A stretch of 64,000 nucleotides of DNA. Source: Roseobacter sp. HKCCD6576-2. GTDB lineage: Bacteria; Pseudomonadota; Alphaproteobacteria; Rhodobacterales; Rhodobacteraceae. The position numbers and the translations under genes were made by a program. Where the stretch lies: contig NZ_WVNW01000003.1 in the NCBI RefSeq assembly GCF_013179285.1, positions 62,001 to 126,000 of the forward strand, read 5' to 3'. The notes below the pieces were generated by a model, which had not been told where the DNA came from, did no database searches, and saw only the letters and a list, made by a program, of their open reading frames with translations. Positions 44,563 to 53,402 of the stretch are shown here, piece by piece; the first letter of the stretch is position 1, and every line of letters starts with the position of its first letter.

Positions 44563-45672
44563 ATGCCAATCGCAAAGCCACGAGAGCGGGCCGCCAAACG
44601 GGTGACGATCAATGATCTGGCCCGGTCCTTGGGCATCGCCAAGGGCACGGTTAGCCGGGCGCTCAATGGCTATCCTGATATCTCGGAAACCACCCGGGTT
44701 CGTGTGACCCGCGCGGCGGAGCGTATGGGGTATCGGCCCTTGGCGCAGGCGCAAGCGATCCGCACCGGGCGGGCGCGCTCTTTGGGGCTGGTCTTGAATG
44801 CGGGCGGAGATGCCGAGCATCGGCCTTTTCTGACCGATTTCCTCGATGGTATTTCGCGCGCGGCCTCGAAAGAGAGTTGGACGCTGAGTGTTGCCACGGC
44901 CCATGACGTGGAGGACGAGGTGGCCACGATGGCGCGGCTGATCGATGAGCGGAAGGTGGATGGGTTCATCTTGCCCCGGACGCGGCTGCACGATGCGCGG
45001 ATTGACTTGTTGCGCGATCTGGATGTGCCGTTTGTCCTTTTTGGGCGCACGGCGGACCCCACCGGCTGCGCCTGGTATGACATCAGCGGTGAAGATGCGA
45101 TGACCGCCGCCGTGCAGCGGTTGGCTAATCGCGGGCATCGGCGGATCGGCTTCATTAATGGCGCGTTGGAGTACACCTATGCCGGGCTGCGCGAAGGTGG
45201 CTATCGGGCGGGTCTGGCCGATGCGGGCTTGCCATTTGATCCGGCGCTTATGGTCGACGGCGCGACCACGATGGCCGAGGGGGAGGTTCAGGGTGAGCGC
45301 CTGCTGGATCTGGCCGAACCGCCCACGGCGATTGTCTGCGCATTGGATTTGGCCGCTCTTGGAGTTTACCGCGCCGCCGCGCGCCGCGGGCTGCGCATTG
45401 GCCCCGATCTGGCAGTGATCAGCTATGACGGCATTCCCGAAGGCGCGACGGCGACGCCACCATTGACCACCTATGCGGTGGATAGCCGGGCCGCGGGCGC
45501 GCGGCTGGCCAAGCTTCTCTTCGCCCGCATTCGCGGGACCGATCCAGAACGTCTGCGCGAACTCGCGCCTGCGCGGTTGATCGCGCGGGCGTCGGATGTC
45601 GCAGATTTTTATCCGGATCCGGCGGCAGCGCTGGGGCCGGTCAGTACCGAAAACAACCATTGGGAGGATTGA
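44563..45672 (+). CDS. LacI-family transcriptional regulator of the glycoside operon
   Basis: 369 residues. The N-terminal helix-turn-helix is at about 11-58 (VTINDLARSLGIAKGTVSRALNGYPDIS quoted in part: INDLARSLGIAKGTVSRAL, and AERMGYRP as hinge). The periplasmic-binding-like core follows with LVLNAGGDAEHRPFL and PTAIVCALDLAALGVYRAA. Typical repressor that releases DNA on binding a sugar. It stands two bases before the binding-protein gene, so it is co-transcribed with the operon it likely controls. Confidence 0.94.
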   Translation: MPIAKPRERAAKRVTINDLARSLGIAKGTVSRALNGYPDISETTRVRVTRAAERMGYRPLAQAQAIRTGRARSLGLVLNAGGDAEHRPFLTDFLDGISRAASKESWTLSVATAHDVEDEVATMARLIDERKVDGFILPRTRLHDARIDLLRDLDVPFVLFGRTADPTGCAWYDISGEDAMTAAVQRLANRGHRRIGFINGALEYTYAGLREGGYRAGLADAGLPFDPALMVDGATTMAEGEVQGERLLDLAEPPTAIVCALDLAALGVYRAAARRGLRIGPDLAVISYDGIPEGATATPPLTTYAVDSRAAGARLAKLLFARIRGTDPERLRELAPARLIARASDVADFYPDPAAALGPVSTENNHWED

Positions 45673-45673
45673 A

Positions 45674-47032
45674 ATGACACTGATGATGAAGGGGACCCGT
45701 TTGGCCCTGATGGCGGCGGTCTCAAGCCTGGCGCTTGGCTCCGTCGCTGCGGCCCAAGACACGATCCGGTTTTGGACGACCGAGGAACAGCCTGAGCGTT
45801 TGGCCCGGCAAGAGGCGATGGCCGCCGAGTTTACTGCGGAGAGCGGTATTTCTGTCGAGGTGATCCCGGTCACCGAAAGCGATCTGGGCACCCGGGCCAC
45901 GGCGGCCTTTGCCGCGGGCGATTTGCCGGACGTGATCTATCACCCGCTGCAATATGCGCTGCCCTGGACCGAAGCCGGCATCTTGGACCCGGACGCGGCC
46001 AGTGATGTGATCGAGGACCTGGGCGAAGATACCTTTGCACCGGGCGCCTTGAGCATGGCGGCAACCGAAGACGGGTTCGCCTCGGTTCCGGTGGATGGCT
46101 GGACGCAGATGATCGTCTATCGTGCCGATTTGTTTGAAGAAAACGGGCTGGAGCCGCCCAACACCTATGCCAATGTGCTGGCCGCCGTTGAGGCATTGCA
46201 CAATCCGCCGGAGATGTTCGGTTTCGTTGCGGCGACCAAGATCGACGAGAATTTCATGAGCCAAGTTCTGGAGCATGTGTTCCTCGCCAATGGCGTGAGC
46301 CCGGTCGGCGCGGACGGGTTCCAGGAGTTGGACGAGGCGGCGACCACCGAGGTGTTGGAGTTCTATGCCGCGATTGTTGAGGCCAGCCCCGATGGGGAGT
46401 TGTTCTGGCAGCAATCTCGCGAGCTTTACTTCGCGGGTCGTGCGGCAATGATCATCTGGTCGCCCTTCATCCTCGACGAGTTGGCCGGTCTTCGCGACAG
46501 CGCACCGCCGACCATCACCGACGATCCGACCAGCGGCGAGTTGGCCTCGCGCACGGGTATCGTGACCAACTTTGCCGGCCCGTCGAACCCCGATGGCGCG
46601 GCCTGGGCCGATATCCGCTATTTCGGAATCACGGCGGATGCCGATACCGATGCGGCGATGGAATTTGTCCAATTCTCGATGGATCAGGGCTATACCGCGA
46701 CGCTGGCCATCGCACCGGAGGGAAAGTTCCCGATCCGGCGCGGCACGGCGGAGGATCCGACTGCGTTTACCGAAGCCTGGGCGATGCTTGACGTCGGTGT
46801 CGACCGCCGCGCGCCTTTGGGCGACCTCTATGACCAAGCGATGATTGACGAGATTGTCGGCGGTCTGGATGTGGCGCAGCGCTGGGGCGTGGCCGATGGC
46901 CAACTCGGTCTGGCCAGCCGGATCGTCAACAGCCAGATCATCAACCGGTTGGTGCGTGAATACATGGATGGGGTGCGGGATGCCTCGGCCACGGTCGCGC
47001 TGATGAATGAGGAGCTGGCGCGGATCGAATGA
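45674..47032 (+). CDS. ABC sugar-binding protein (extracellular family 1)
   Basis: 452 residues from the ATG at 45674, preceded by GGGAGGA. A signal peptide (RLALMAAVSSLALGSVAA) is cleaved near AAA-QD. The mature part has DTIRFWTTEEQPERL, AGDLPDVIYH, and IIWSPFILDEL, fitting MalE/UgpB-type receptors. It delivers an oligosaccharide or glycoside to the permeases that follow. A GC-rich hairpin between it and the permeases may allow higher expression. Confidence 0.93.
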   Translation: MTLMMKGTRLALMAAVSSLALGSVAAAQDTIRFWTTEEQPERLARQEAMAAEFTAESGISVEVIPVTESDLGTRATAAFAAGDLPDVIYHPLQYALPWTEAGILDPDAASDVIEDLGEDTFAPGALSMAATEDGFASVPVDGWTQMIVYRADLFEENGLEPPNTYANVLAAVEALHNPPEMFGFVAATKIDENFMSQVLEHVFLANGVSPVGADGFQELDEAATTEVLEFYAAIVEASPDGELFWQQSRELYFAGRAAMIIWSPFILDELAGLRDSAPPTITDDPTSGELASRTGIVTNFAGPSNPDGAAWADIRYFGITADADTDAAMEFVQFSMDQGYTATLAIAPEGKFPIRRGTAEDPTAFTEAWAMLDVGVDRRAPLGDLYDQAMIDEIVGGLDVAQRWGVADGQLGLASRIVNSQIINRLVREYMDGVRDASATVALMNEELARIE

Positions 47033-47061
47033 TCCGGGCTCAGCCGATCTGATCAAGCTTT

Positions 47062-47086
47062 CGGGCGGCGCATTGGCCGTCGCCCG
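47062..47086 (+). terminator. Intercistronic hairpin between binding protein and permease genes
   Basis: Stem CGGGCGGCG (47062-47070) pairs with 47078-47086 (eight Watson-Crick pairs plus one G-U) around a seven-base loop. No T-run follows, so it is more likely an mRNA-stabilising or partial-termination element that lifts the binding protein over the permeases, as in many ABC sugar operons. Confidence 0.5.
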
Positions 47087-47121
47087 GGGCCAGCCCTCCC
47101 GCTCAATCGGAGACCAAGCTG

Positions 47122-48357
47122 ATGACGACCGCTGTCCCTCCTAAGGGCACCGGCCCCCTTGCGCGCCGCGAAGCGCGCCTGGCCTGGGGTCTGTTGTTCC
47201 CGACACTTGCTAGTGTGGCGCTGGTGGTTCTGCTGCCGCTCTTGGCGATCTTCTGGATCAGTTTCAAACCGGTTGGCCTGGCCGATTTGCGGGCCGCGGC
47301 GCCGGTGGCGCGCGAAGACCTGCGCGATGCGGACGATGCGGAGCCTTACATCCGCTATCGCATTCGCAACTCCAGTCAAAGCGACCCGATTGAGGCCGTG
47401 GTTCTGACCGACCTCATCCCGGATCAGGTCGAGATTCTGGAGCTGCCAGAGGGGTGCGAACTGGATGGGCAGGCGCTGACCTGCCGGATCGACCTGTTGG
47501 AGCCGGGCGAGCGTCTCACGCTGGAAATTCCCGTCGGGCTGCCCGCTGATATCGAGGCGGCGGAAGCGGCGATTGAGGATGGCGAGCCGAGCATCACGGG
47601 GTCAGCCGATAATGTGCTGACCAACATGGAATTCACCTTGGAGAATTTCGCCGAAATCTTTGATGCGCGCGAGTTTTGGACCGTCATTGGGGCAACGCTG
47701 TTTTACACCGTGTTTGGGACGTTTGGCGCGCTGATCGTCGGGCTTTTCGCGGCGCTTTTGCTCAATAAGAGTTTCCGGGGGCAGGGGGTCCTGCGCGGGC
47801 TTTACCTCTTCCCCTATGTCGCCCCGGTGATCGCGGTGGCGTTTTCCTGGGTGATCTTGTTCGACCCCTTCTCGGGCTCGGTCAATGCACTGCTGATTCA
47901 GATGGGCGTGACCTCGCAAGCGATCAATTTCTTCGGCGAGCGGCCCCTGGCGCTGATCATGGTGACGGTGTTCGAAATCTGGCGCTACTTCCCGCTCTCC
48001 TTCCTCTTCATCCTCGCGCGGATGCAGTCGATCGACACCGATATGTATGAGGCGGCAGATGTGGATGGCGCCTCGCCGTTCCAGAAGTTCCGCTATCTGA
48101 GCCTACCGATGTTGATGGGCATCCTCTCGGTTCTGTTCCTGCTGCGGTTCATTTGGACCTTCAACAAGTTCGACGACATCTTCCTGCTGACGGGCGGCAA
48201 TGCGGGCACGCGGACGCTGACGGTGAATGTCTATGAGCAGGCCTTCGCGCTGTCGAATATCGGGGCGGGGGCGGCCGTGGCGGTGGTCATCCTGCTCTGC
48301 TTGCTCTGCTTCTCGTGGTTCTTCTTCAAATTCATGTCGAAAGAGGAGGGGCTCTGA
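47122..48357 (+). CDS. ABC sugar permease (MalF-like) with inserted DUF11-like extracytoplasmic domain
   Basis: 411 residues. Helix 1 is at about 22-47. Residues about 55-165 form an extra domain before the permease core restarts at ENFAEIF (174-180) and helix 2 (about 187-212). The insert reads YIRYRIRNSSQSDPIEAVVL, TDLIPDQVEIL, GCELDGQALTC (Cys112 and Cys121) and LLEPGERLTLEIPVG, which is the layout of DUF11-type Ig-like repeats found in surface proteins. The core has the EAA-type loop EAADVDGASPFQKFRYLSLP. MalF of E. coli also carries a periplasmic loop, but in another position and fold. Function of the insert is inferred: contact with the binding protein or cell surface. Confidence 0.92.
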   Translation: MTTAVPPKGTGPLARREARLAWGLLFPTLASVALVVLLPLLAIFWISFKPVGLADLRAAAPVAREDLRDADDAEPYIRYRIRNSSQSDPIEAVVLTDLIPDQVEILELPEGCELDGQALTCRIDLLEPGERLTLEIPVGLPADIEAAEAAIEDGEPSITGSADNVLTNMEFTLENFAEIFDAREFWTVIGATLFYTVFGTFGALIVGLFAALLLNKSFRGQGVLRGLYLFPYVAPVIAVAFSWVILFDPFSGSVNALLIQMGVTSQAINFFGERPLALIMVTVFEIWRYFPLSFLFILARMQSIDTDMYEAADVDGASPFQKFRYLSLPMLMGILSVLFLLRFIWTFNKFDDIFLLTGGNAGTRTLTVNVYEQAFALSNIGAGAAVAVVILLCLLCFSWFFFKFMSKEEGL

Positions 48358-49571
48358 TGCGGATCTTCTGGAACAGCTATATCACCGGGCCGATCCTGGG
48401 CGTCTTGTGGGCCTTCGTGATTGCGACAACCGTCTCGGTCCTGCTCTCTTTCATGACGGGCGAGGCGTTTCGGCCTGGTCTGATCGGCTGCCTGCTTTTG
48501 GGTGCGCTTGTCGGGGTCGTCTCGGTCGAGCCGTTTGATCGGCGGCTTCTGGCTGCGGGCGCGGTGATTTTGACGCTTGCGCTGACCTATACCCCGTTTG
48601 GTCCGATCCATGTGGCTGAGACTGTCGGTCTGGGCGGCCATCTGGCAGTGGCGGTCGGGTTCGGCATTGGCTTGGCCTGGCCGATATTGGTGATGTTCGA
48701 CGGATGCCCGAAGGGCGCGTTGAACCGGCATGAATGGGAAGAGGCGGTGATCCGGTTTTTGACCGGGTTCGGCTATATCTTCTTCACCGCCGCCGTCGCG
48801 ATCCCGTTTTATGTGATGGTGATGACCAGCCTGAAGACGCAAGGCGAATTGATCGCGAACCCGTTGGATTTCACGATTGATCTGAGCCGAGGTTGGGCGT
48901 TGCTCAGAAGCTACGAAGAGCTGTTCCGCGATTTCAATTTCGGCAGCTATCTGTGGACCAGCTTCTATATCTCGATCTTGACGGTTCTGATCACGCTGCT
49001 CTTCTCGATTCCCGGGGCCTATGCGGTGGCACGGCTGCGGTTTAAGGGGCAGAAATCGCTCTCTCGCTCGATCCTCCTGATCTACATGGTGCCGATGATT
49101 GTTTTGGCGCTGCCGATCTATATCGCGTTTTCGATGACCGGCTTGCGCAACTCCATCACCGGGATCGTGATGATCTATCCGGTGACGACGATCCCGGTCG
49201 CGCTCTATATGTTGCAGGGCTATTTCCGGGGCTTGCCGGCGGAGATCGAAGAGGCCGGGCTGATGGATGGCTTGAGCCGGCTGCAGGTGATCTGGAAGAT
49301 CACACTGCCGCTTTCGCTGCCTGCGCTGGCCTCGGTCTCGCTTTATGTCTTCATGATTGCGTGGAACGAGTTCCTGCTCGCCTTCATGCTCTTGGATGAC
49401 CCATCGAAATTCACGCTCACACGGGGCATTGCCTCGCTCAACTCCTCCGAGATCCCCCGCCAGCATCTGATGGCTGGTGCCGTGATTGCCACGGTGCCGG
49501 TGATGGCGCTGTTCCTGGGGTTGGAGAAATTCATGACACGCGGCCTGACCGCAGGCTCAGTCAAAGGATAA
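48357..49571 (+). CDS. ABC sugar permease (MalG-like) with extra N-terminal membrane domain
   Basis: 404 residues; ATG at 48357 overlaps the preceding stop (TGATG), with GAGGAGGG upstream. MalG-type permeases have about 280 residues; here the core starts near residue 131 (FLTGFGYIFFTAAVAIPFYV) and the first 125 residues form about four further helices (about 9-32, 40-55, 64-80 and 93-113). The EAA loop is EEAGLMDGLSRLQVIWKITLP, quoted as EEAGLMDGLSRLQ. Its partner is the DUF11-bearing permease. Confidence 0.92.
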   Translation: MRIFWNSYITGPILGVLWAFVIATTVSVLLSFMTGEAFRPGLIGCLLLGALVGVVSVEPFDRRLLAAGAVILTLALTYTPFGPIHVAETVGLGGHLAVAVGFGIGLAWPILVMFDGCPKGALNRHEWEEAVIRFLTGFGYIFFTAAVAIPFYVMVMTSLKTQGELIANPLDFTIDLSRGWALLRSYEELFRDFNFGSYLWTSFYISILTVLITLLFSIPGAYAVARLRFKGQKSLSRSILLIYMVPMIVLALPIYIAFSMTGLRNSITGIVMIYPVTTIPVALYMLQGYFRGLPAEIEEAGLMDGLSRLQVIWKITLPLSLPALASVSLYVFMIAWNEFLLAFMLLDDPSKFTLTRGIASLNSSEIPRQHLMAGAVIATVPVMALFLGLEKFMTRGLTAGSVKG

Positions 49572-49577
49572 CCCACG

Positions 49578-50873
49578 ATGATTGCAGAGCAAACTGCCGC
49601 GCCCACCGCCCCCTTGGACGACGAGGCCCGGCGCATTCTAAGGCTGAATGACAAAGGCGGCTATACGGTGCCAACCGCCGGGCTGTACCCCTATCAGTGG
49701 AATTGGGACAGCGCCTTTGCCGGGCTTGGCTTTTCGCGTTTCGACGTGCCGCGCGCCTGGGAAGAGCTGGAAACGCTGATGTCGGGGCAATGGGAAAACG
49801 GGATGGTGCCGCATATCCTGTTTCACCGGCCCGACCCGGGCTATTTCCCGGGCGCGGATGTTTGGGGCGCGGAGGGTGCGCCGGGCAAAGGGCCGGGTCG
49901 GGTCGCCTCGTCGGGGATCAGCCAGCCGCCGGTTGCGGCCAGTTTTGCCTGGCGGATTTATCAGCGAGATCCGGTGCTTGGAGAGGCGCGGCTTCGGGTG
50001 ATGTTCCCGAAATTGATGGCGTTTCATCGGTGGTTCATCGCGGCGCGTGCCGAAAGCGGCGCAGTCGCAATCACCCATCCTTGGGAAGCGGGCCGAGACA
50101 ATGCGCCGGATTGGGACGACGCGATGGCGCGGATCGATCCGCAAGGGGTGGCGCCTTACACGCGGCGCGACACCGGCCATGTGAACCCGCGTATGCGCCC
50201 GACGAAAGAGGATTACGATCGCTATATCTGGCTGGTGCAATTCGGTCGTGAGCGGGGCTGGGACGATGCGGCGATTGCTGCGGAGAGCCCGTTTCGTGTG
50301 GCGGACCCGACGCTGACCTTCACATTGATGCGGGCCTGTCGCGATCTGCGGGACGCAGCGGTGGTCTTGGGCGAAGACACTGGTGAGATTGAGGCGTGGA
50401 TTGCTCATCTGGAGGCGGGGGCCGAGACGCTCTGGAATGCGCAGATCGGCGCTTATGATAGCCGCGATCTGCGCAGCGGGGCGCTCTCCGGCGTGGTCAG
50501 CAACGCGTCGTTCCTGTGTTGGTGGGGCGGGCTTGATGACCACCGCTCTATCGCCACATTGGCGCGCATTCTGGACGCGGCACCCTATAGCCTGCCCAGT
50601 TTTGACCCGGCCCATCCGAAATTCGACCCGTTGCGCTATTGGCGCGGGCCGGTTTGGGGCGTGATGAACATGATCGCCGGTCTGGGCATGGCCGAACAAG
50701 GGCTGGCCGAGCAGGCCGCGCGCGTGCGTGCCGATACGGCCCGGCTGATCTCGGAAAACGGATTTGCGGAGTATTTCAGCCCCGAGGACGGCACACCCGC
50801 CGGGGGCGCGACATTCACTTGGACGGCGGCGATCTGGCTGGCTTGGGCCTCGCCATCGGCAGCGGAGGGGTAA
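49578..50873 (+). CDS. GH63/MGH1-like glycoside hydrolase
   Basis: 431 residues, (alpha/alpha)6-barrel. The start region has YPYQWNWDSAF with Asp44 in the place of the catalytic acid of mannosylglycerate/glucosylglycerate hydrolases, and the C-terminal ENGFAEYFSP carries Glu398, the likely general base. Other family parts are SGISQPPVAASFAW, HPWEAGRDNAPDWDDA and RYWRGPVWGVMN. No signal peptide, so it acts in the cytosol on the imported sugar. Substrate could be glucosylglycerate, mannosylglycerate or another alpha-glycoside; it is the clue to the transporter's cargo. Confidence 0.88.
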   Translation: MIAEQTAAPTAPLDDEARRILRLNDKGGYTVPTAGLYPYQWNWDSAFAGLGFSRFDVPRAWEELETLMSGQWENGMVPHILFHRPDPGYFPGADVWGAEGAPGKGPGRVASSGISQPPVAASFAWRIYQRDPVLGEARLRVMFPKLMAFHRWFIAARAESGAVAITHPWEAGRDNAPDWDDAMARIDPQGVAPYTRRDTGHVNPRMRPTKEDYDRYIWLVQFGRERGWDDAAIAAESPFRVADPTLTFTLMRACRDLRDAAVVLGEDTGEIEAWIAHLEAGAETLWNAQIGAYDSRDLRSGALSGVVSNASFLCWWGGLDDHRSIATLARILDAAPYSLPSFDPAHPKFDPLRYWRGPVWGVMNMIAGLGMAEQGLAEQAARVRADTARLISENGFAEYFSPEDGTPAGGATFTWTAAIWLAWASPSAAEG

Positions 50874-50876
50874 GAT

Positions 50877-51926
50877 ATGGGACAGATCGAACTGAAAGCG
50901 GTCGAGAAATGGTATGGCGAGGCGCAAGTTATCAAAGGCGTCGATCTGGACATTCATGACGGCGAGTTTGTCATCTTTGTCGGCCCGTCCGGCTGCGGAA
51001 AATCCACACTGCTTCGGATGATTGCCGGGTTGGAGGAGACGTCGCGCGGGCAGGTGATCATCGATGGGCGTGATGCGACGGCGGAGCCGCCCTCGAAACG
51101 CGGCCTCGCCATGGTGTTCCAGTCTTACGCGCTCTATCCGCATATGTCGGTGAAGGACAATATGGGTTTCTCGTTGAAAACGGCGGGCGCGTCCAAGGCC
51201 GAGCAGGACGAGAAAGTCGCTGAGGCCGCGCGGGCCTTGCGGTTGGAGGAGTATCTGGAGCGACGGCCCAAGGATTTGTCGGGTGGGCAGCGGCAGCGGG
51301 TGGCCATTGGCCGTTCCATCGTTCGCGACCCGACGGCGTTTTTGTTTGATGAGCCGCTCTCCAATCTCGACGCCTCGCTGCGCGTGGAGATGCGCTATGA
51401 GATCGCCAAACTGCACCAGTCGTTGGATGCCACGATGATCTATGTGACCCATGATCAGGTTGAGGCGATGACCCTGGCCGACCGGATCGTGGTGCTGAGC
51501 GCGGGGCAGATCGAGCAGGTGGGCAGCCCGAAAGAGCTCTACGACCACCCCGCGAACCTGTTTGTGGCGCAGTTCATCGGCTCACCGAAAATGAACATCC
51601 TGCCCTGCGAGGTGAAAGACGGCGCGTTTTCCCTGCCGGGCGGCGGCGGTGGTGTGGCCACCGGTGCCGAGGGCGGCACGCAACTGGGCATCCGGCCTGA
51701 GGCGATTTCCATTGGCGCGGCGGGCTCTGGCCATGTGGATGGGACGGTCGATGTCGTCGAATATCTCGGCGCTGACGCCTATCTGATCATCGATTGTGGG
51801 GCCTCGGGCAAACTGACTGTCCGCTCGGATGGAGAGACCACCTTGAAACCGGGCGATGTCGTGGGCCTAGCCTTCGAAGATCGCAAACTGCATTTCTTCA
51901 CCGCCGACGGGATCGCGCTGCGCTAG
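50877..51926 (+). CDS. ABC transporter ATP-binding protein (MalK/UgpC type)
   Basis: 349 residues. Walker [10 protein letters not shown] (36-44), signature LSGGQ (134-138), Walker B FLFDEP (155-160), H-loop in YVTHDQ, and a C-terminal TOBE regulatory domain from about residue 240. It energises the two permeases upstream. Last gene of the operon; a hairpin follows. Confidence 0.96.
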   Translation: MGQIELKAVEKWYGEAQVIKGVDLDIHDGEFVIFVGPSGCGKSTLLRMIAGLEETSRGQVIIDGRDATAEPPSKRGLAMVFQSYALYPHMSVKDNMGFSLKTAGASKAEQDEKVAEAARALRLEEYLERRPKDLSGGQRQRVAIGRSIVRDPTAFLFDEPLSNLDASLRVEMRYEIAKLHQSLDATMIYVTHDQVEAMTLADRIVVLSAGQIEQVGSPKELYDHPANLFVAQFIGSPKMNILPCEVKDGAFSLPGGGGGVATGAEGGTQLGIRPEAISIGAAGSGHVDGTVDVVEYLGADAYLIIDCGASGKLTVRSDGETTLKPGDVVGLAFEDRKLHFFTADGIALR

Positions 51927-51930
51927 GCAT

Positions 51931-51959
51931 CACCGGCCCCGTTTGGGGCTGGTCCGGTG
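51931..51959 (+). terminator. Hairpin after the glycoside transport operon
   Basis: GCCCC-gttt-GGGGC (51936-51940 with 45-49) is enclosed by a CACCG/CGGTG outer stem (51931-51935 with 51955-51959). No clear T-run follows, so it may be a weak or factor-assisted terminator. Confidence 0.5.
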
Positions 51960-52174
51960 CGGAACGCCTGCGAGGTTTCGAACATGTAGGGCCTTGGTTG
52001 GTAGGGCTTGCGGTCACATGCGCAACGACCACCAAAGACGTGCCTGGACCCAGAACAAACTCAACCTATCATGGGCGCGGTTGTGTTCATCGTCTCCGAC
52101 GTCTCGGCTATCGTGAGCGGTCGCAGAGGTTGTCGCGGGGCGACTGGGAGGCGTGCAAGAAGGAGATCAAGGAT

Positions 52175-52582
52175 ATGGCAGCGAAAGAGACCATTCACGC
52201 GATCACGCCGGACGGGTTTCAGAGCTATCTGCGAGACTGGAAGATGTCGCCGGGTCTGGTTGTGGGCGATTTGGTGTTCCTGACCGGCATGACCGGGGCG
52301 GGACCCGGCGGCAGTGTCGATCCGGACCCGAAGCGGCAGATCGAGCTTGCCTTTGAGCGGGTTCAGACCGTGCTGAACGCTGCAGGCGCGCGCATGATCG
52401 ACCTGACCTCCTATCATGAGGGGTTGCAGGATCATCTCGACGTTTTTCGGGAAATCCGAAGCAGATATGTCACGGAGCCCTATCCGGCCTGGACCGCGAT
52501 TGAGGTTCAGGGCTTTGTGACACCGGGGACGGTGGTCGAATTGCGGGTTGTCGGGCGGCTTTTCTCGGCTGAAGCCGAATAG
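52175..52582 (+). CDS. RidA family protein
   Basis: 135 residues from the ATG at 52175, with AAGGAGA upstream; a longer frame exists but has no better start. The YjgF/RidA pattern VGDLVFLTGMTGAG, RQIELAFERVQTVLNAAG and FVTPGTVVELRVVGR is visible. RidA hydrolyses reactive enamine/imine intermediates; the Arg of the active site is less clear than in canonical members, so this may be an RidA paralog group. It is separated from the ABC operon by about 250 bases that hold no gene. Confidence 0.82.
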   Translation: MAAKETIHAITPDGFQSYLRDWKMSPGLVVGDLVFLTGMTGAGPGGSVDPDPKRQIELAFERVQTVLNAAGARMIDLTSYHEGLQDHLDVFREIRSRYVTEPYPAWTAIEVQGFVTPGTVVELRVVGRLFSAEAE

Positions 52583-52706
52583 GTGCGGACTGGCGGCGGT
52601 TGACGTCGAGACTGTCTATGCCAAATTGGCGCCGCCGGGTAAGAGTGCTGCGTTGCCGTCTGATGCCGCAGGCGAGAAAATTTAGGCCAGAAGAAGGGGA
52701 TAGCCC

Positions 52707-53402
52707 GTGACCGAGCCGTTGGTCTTGTTGCCGGGAATGATGTGCGACGCGCGGCTATGGTGGCCGCAGATGGCCGCGCTGTCGAGCACGCATGCGCTGC
52801 ATATGGCCCCAATCAGCGGCGGAGATTACATCGAAGAGATTGCCGCGCAGGTTTTGGCAGGCGCGCCGGAGCGGTTTGCGCTGGCGGGGCTGAGCATGGG
52901 CGGAATCGTGGCGATGGAGATCTATCGCCGCGCGCCGGATCGGGTCAGCCGGATCGCGCTTCTCGACACCAACCCATTGGCCGAGACGCCAACCGTGGCC
53001 GCCGCGCGGGAGCCGCAGATCGTGGCGGCCAAGGCCGGGCGATTGGTCGAGGTCATGCGCGATGAGATGAAGCCGAATTATCTGGCGCCAGGCCCTGGGC
53101 AAGACGAGATTTTGGGCCTGGTCCTGGAGATGGCAGAAGGCCTGGGCCCGAATGTGTTTGTGGCGCAGTCGCGTGCGTTGCAGCGGCGACAGGATCAGCA
53201 GGCGGTGCTGCGCCGCATTTCCGTGCCGGCGCTTGTTCTCTGTGGTGAATATGACGCGCTTTGCCCGGTTCGGCGGCACGAGTTCATGGCCGATCTGATC
53301 CCGCGCGCGACGCTGCAAATCATCGAAGGGGCCGGGCATTTGCCGACCCTGGAACAGCCAATCGCCACCACGCGCGCCTTGCGCACTTGGCTTGAGGGCT
53401 AG
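52707..53402 (+). CDS. Alpha/beta hydrolase
   Basis: 231 residues from a GTG start with AGAAGGGG upstream. Nucleophile elbow GLSMG (ALAGLSMGGIVAME), acid in CGEYDALCP, His in EGAGHLPTLEQP. Typical small esterase/lipase-like fold; substrate unknown. Its stop shares a CTAG with the stop of the convergent DUF6151 gene. Confidence 0.88.
   Translation: MTEPLVLLPGMMCDARLWWPQMAALSSTHALHMAPISGGDYIEEIAAQVLAGAPERFALAGLSMGGIVAMEIYRRAPDRVSRIALLDTNPLAETPTVAAAREPQIVAAKAGRLVEVMRDEMKPNYLAPGPGQDEILGLVLEMAEGLGPNVFVAQSRALQRRQDQQAVLRRISVPALVLCGEYDALCPVRRHEFMADLIPRATLQIIEGAGHLPTLEQPIATTRALRTWLEG

Noticed and set aside
51794-52174. Long N-terminal extension of the RidA gene
   Set aside because: The upstream part overlaps the ATPase gene in another frame, while ATG 52175 has a good ribosome binding site and gives the normal RidA length.
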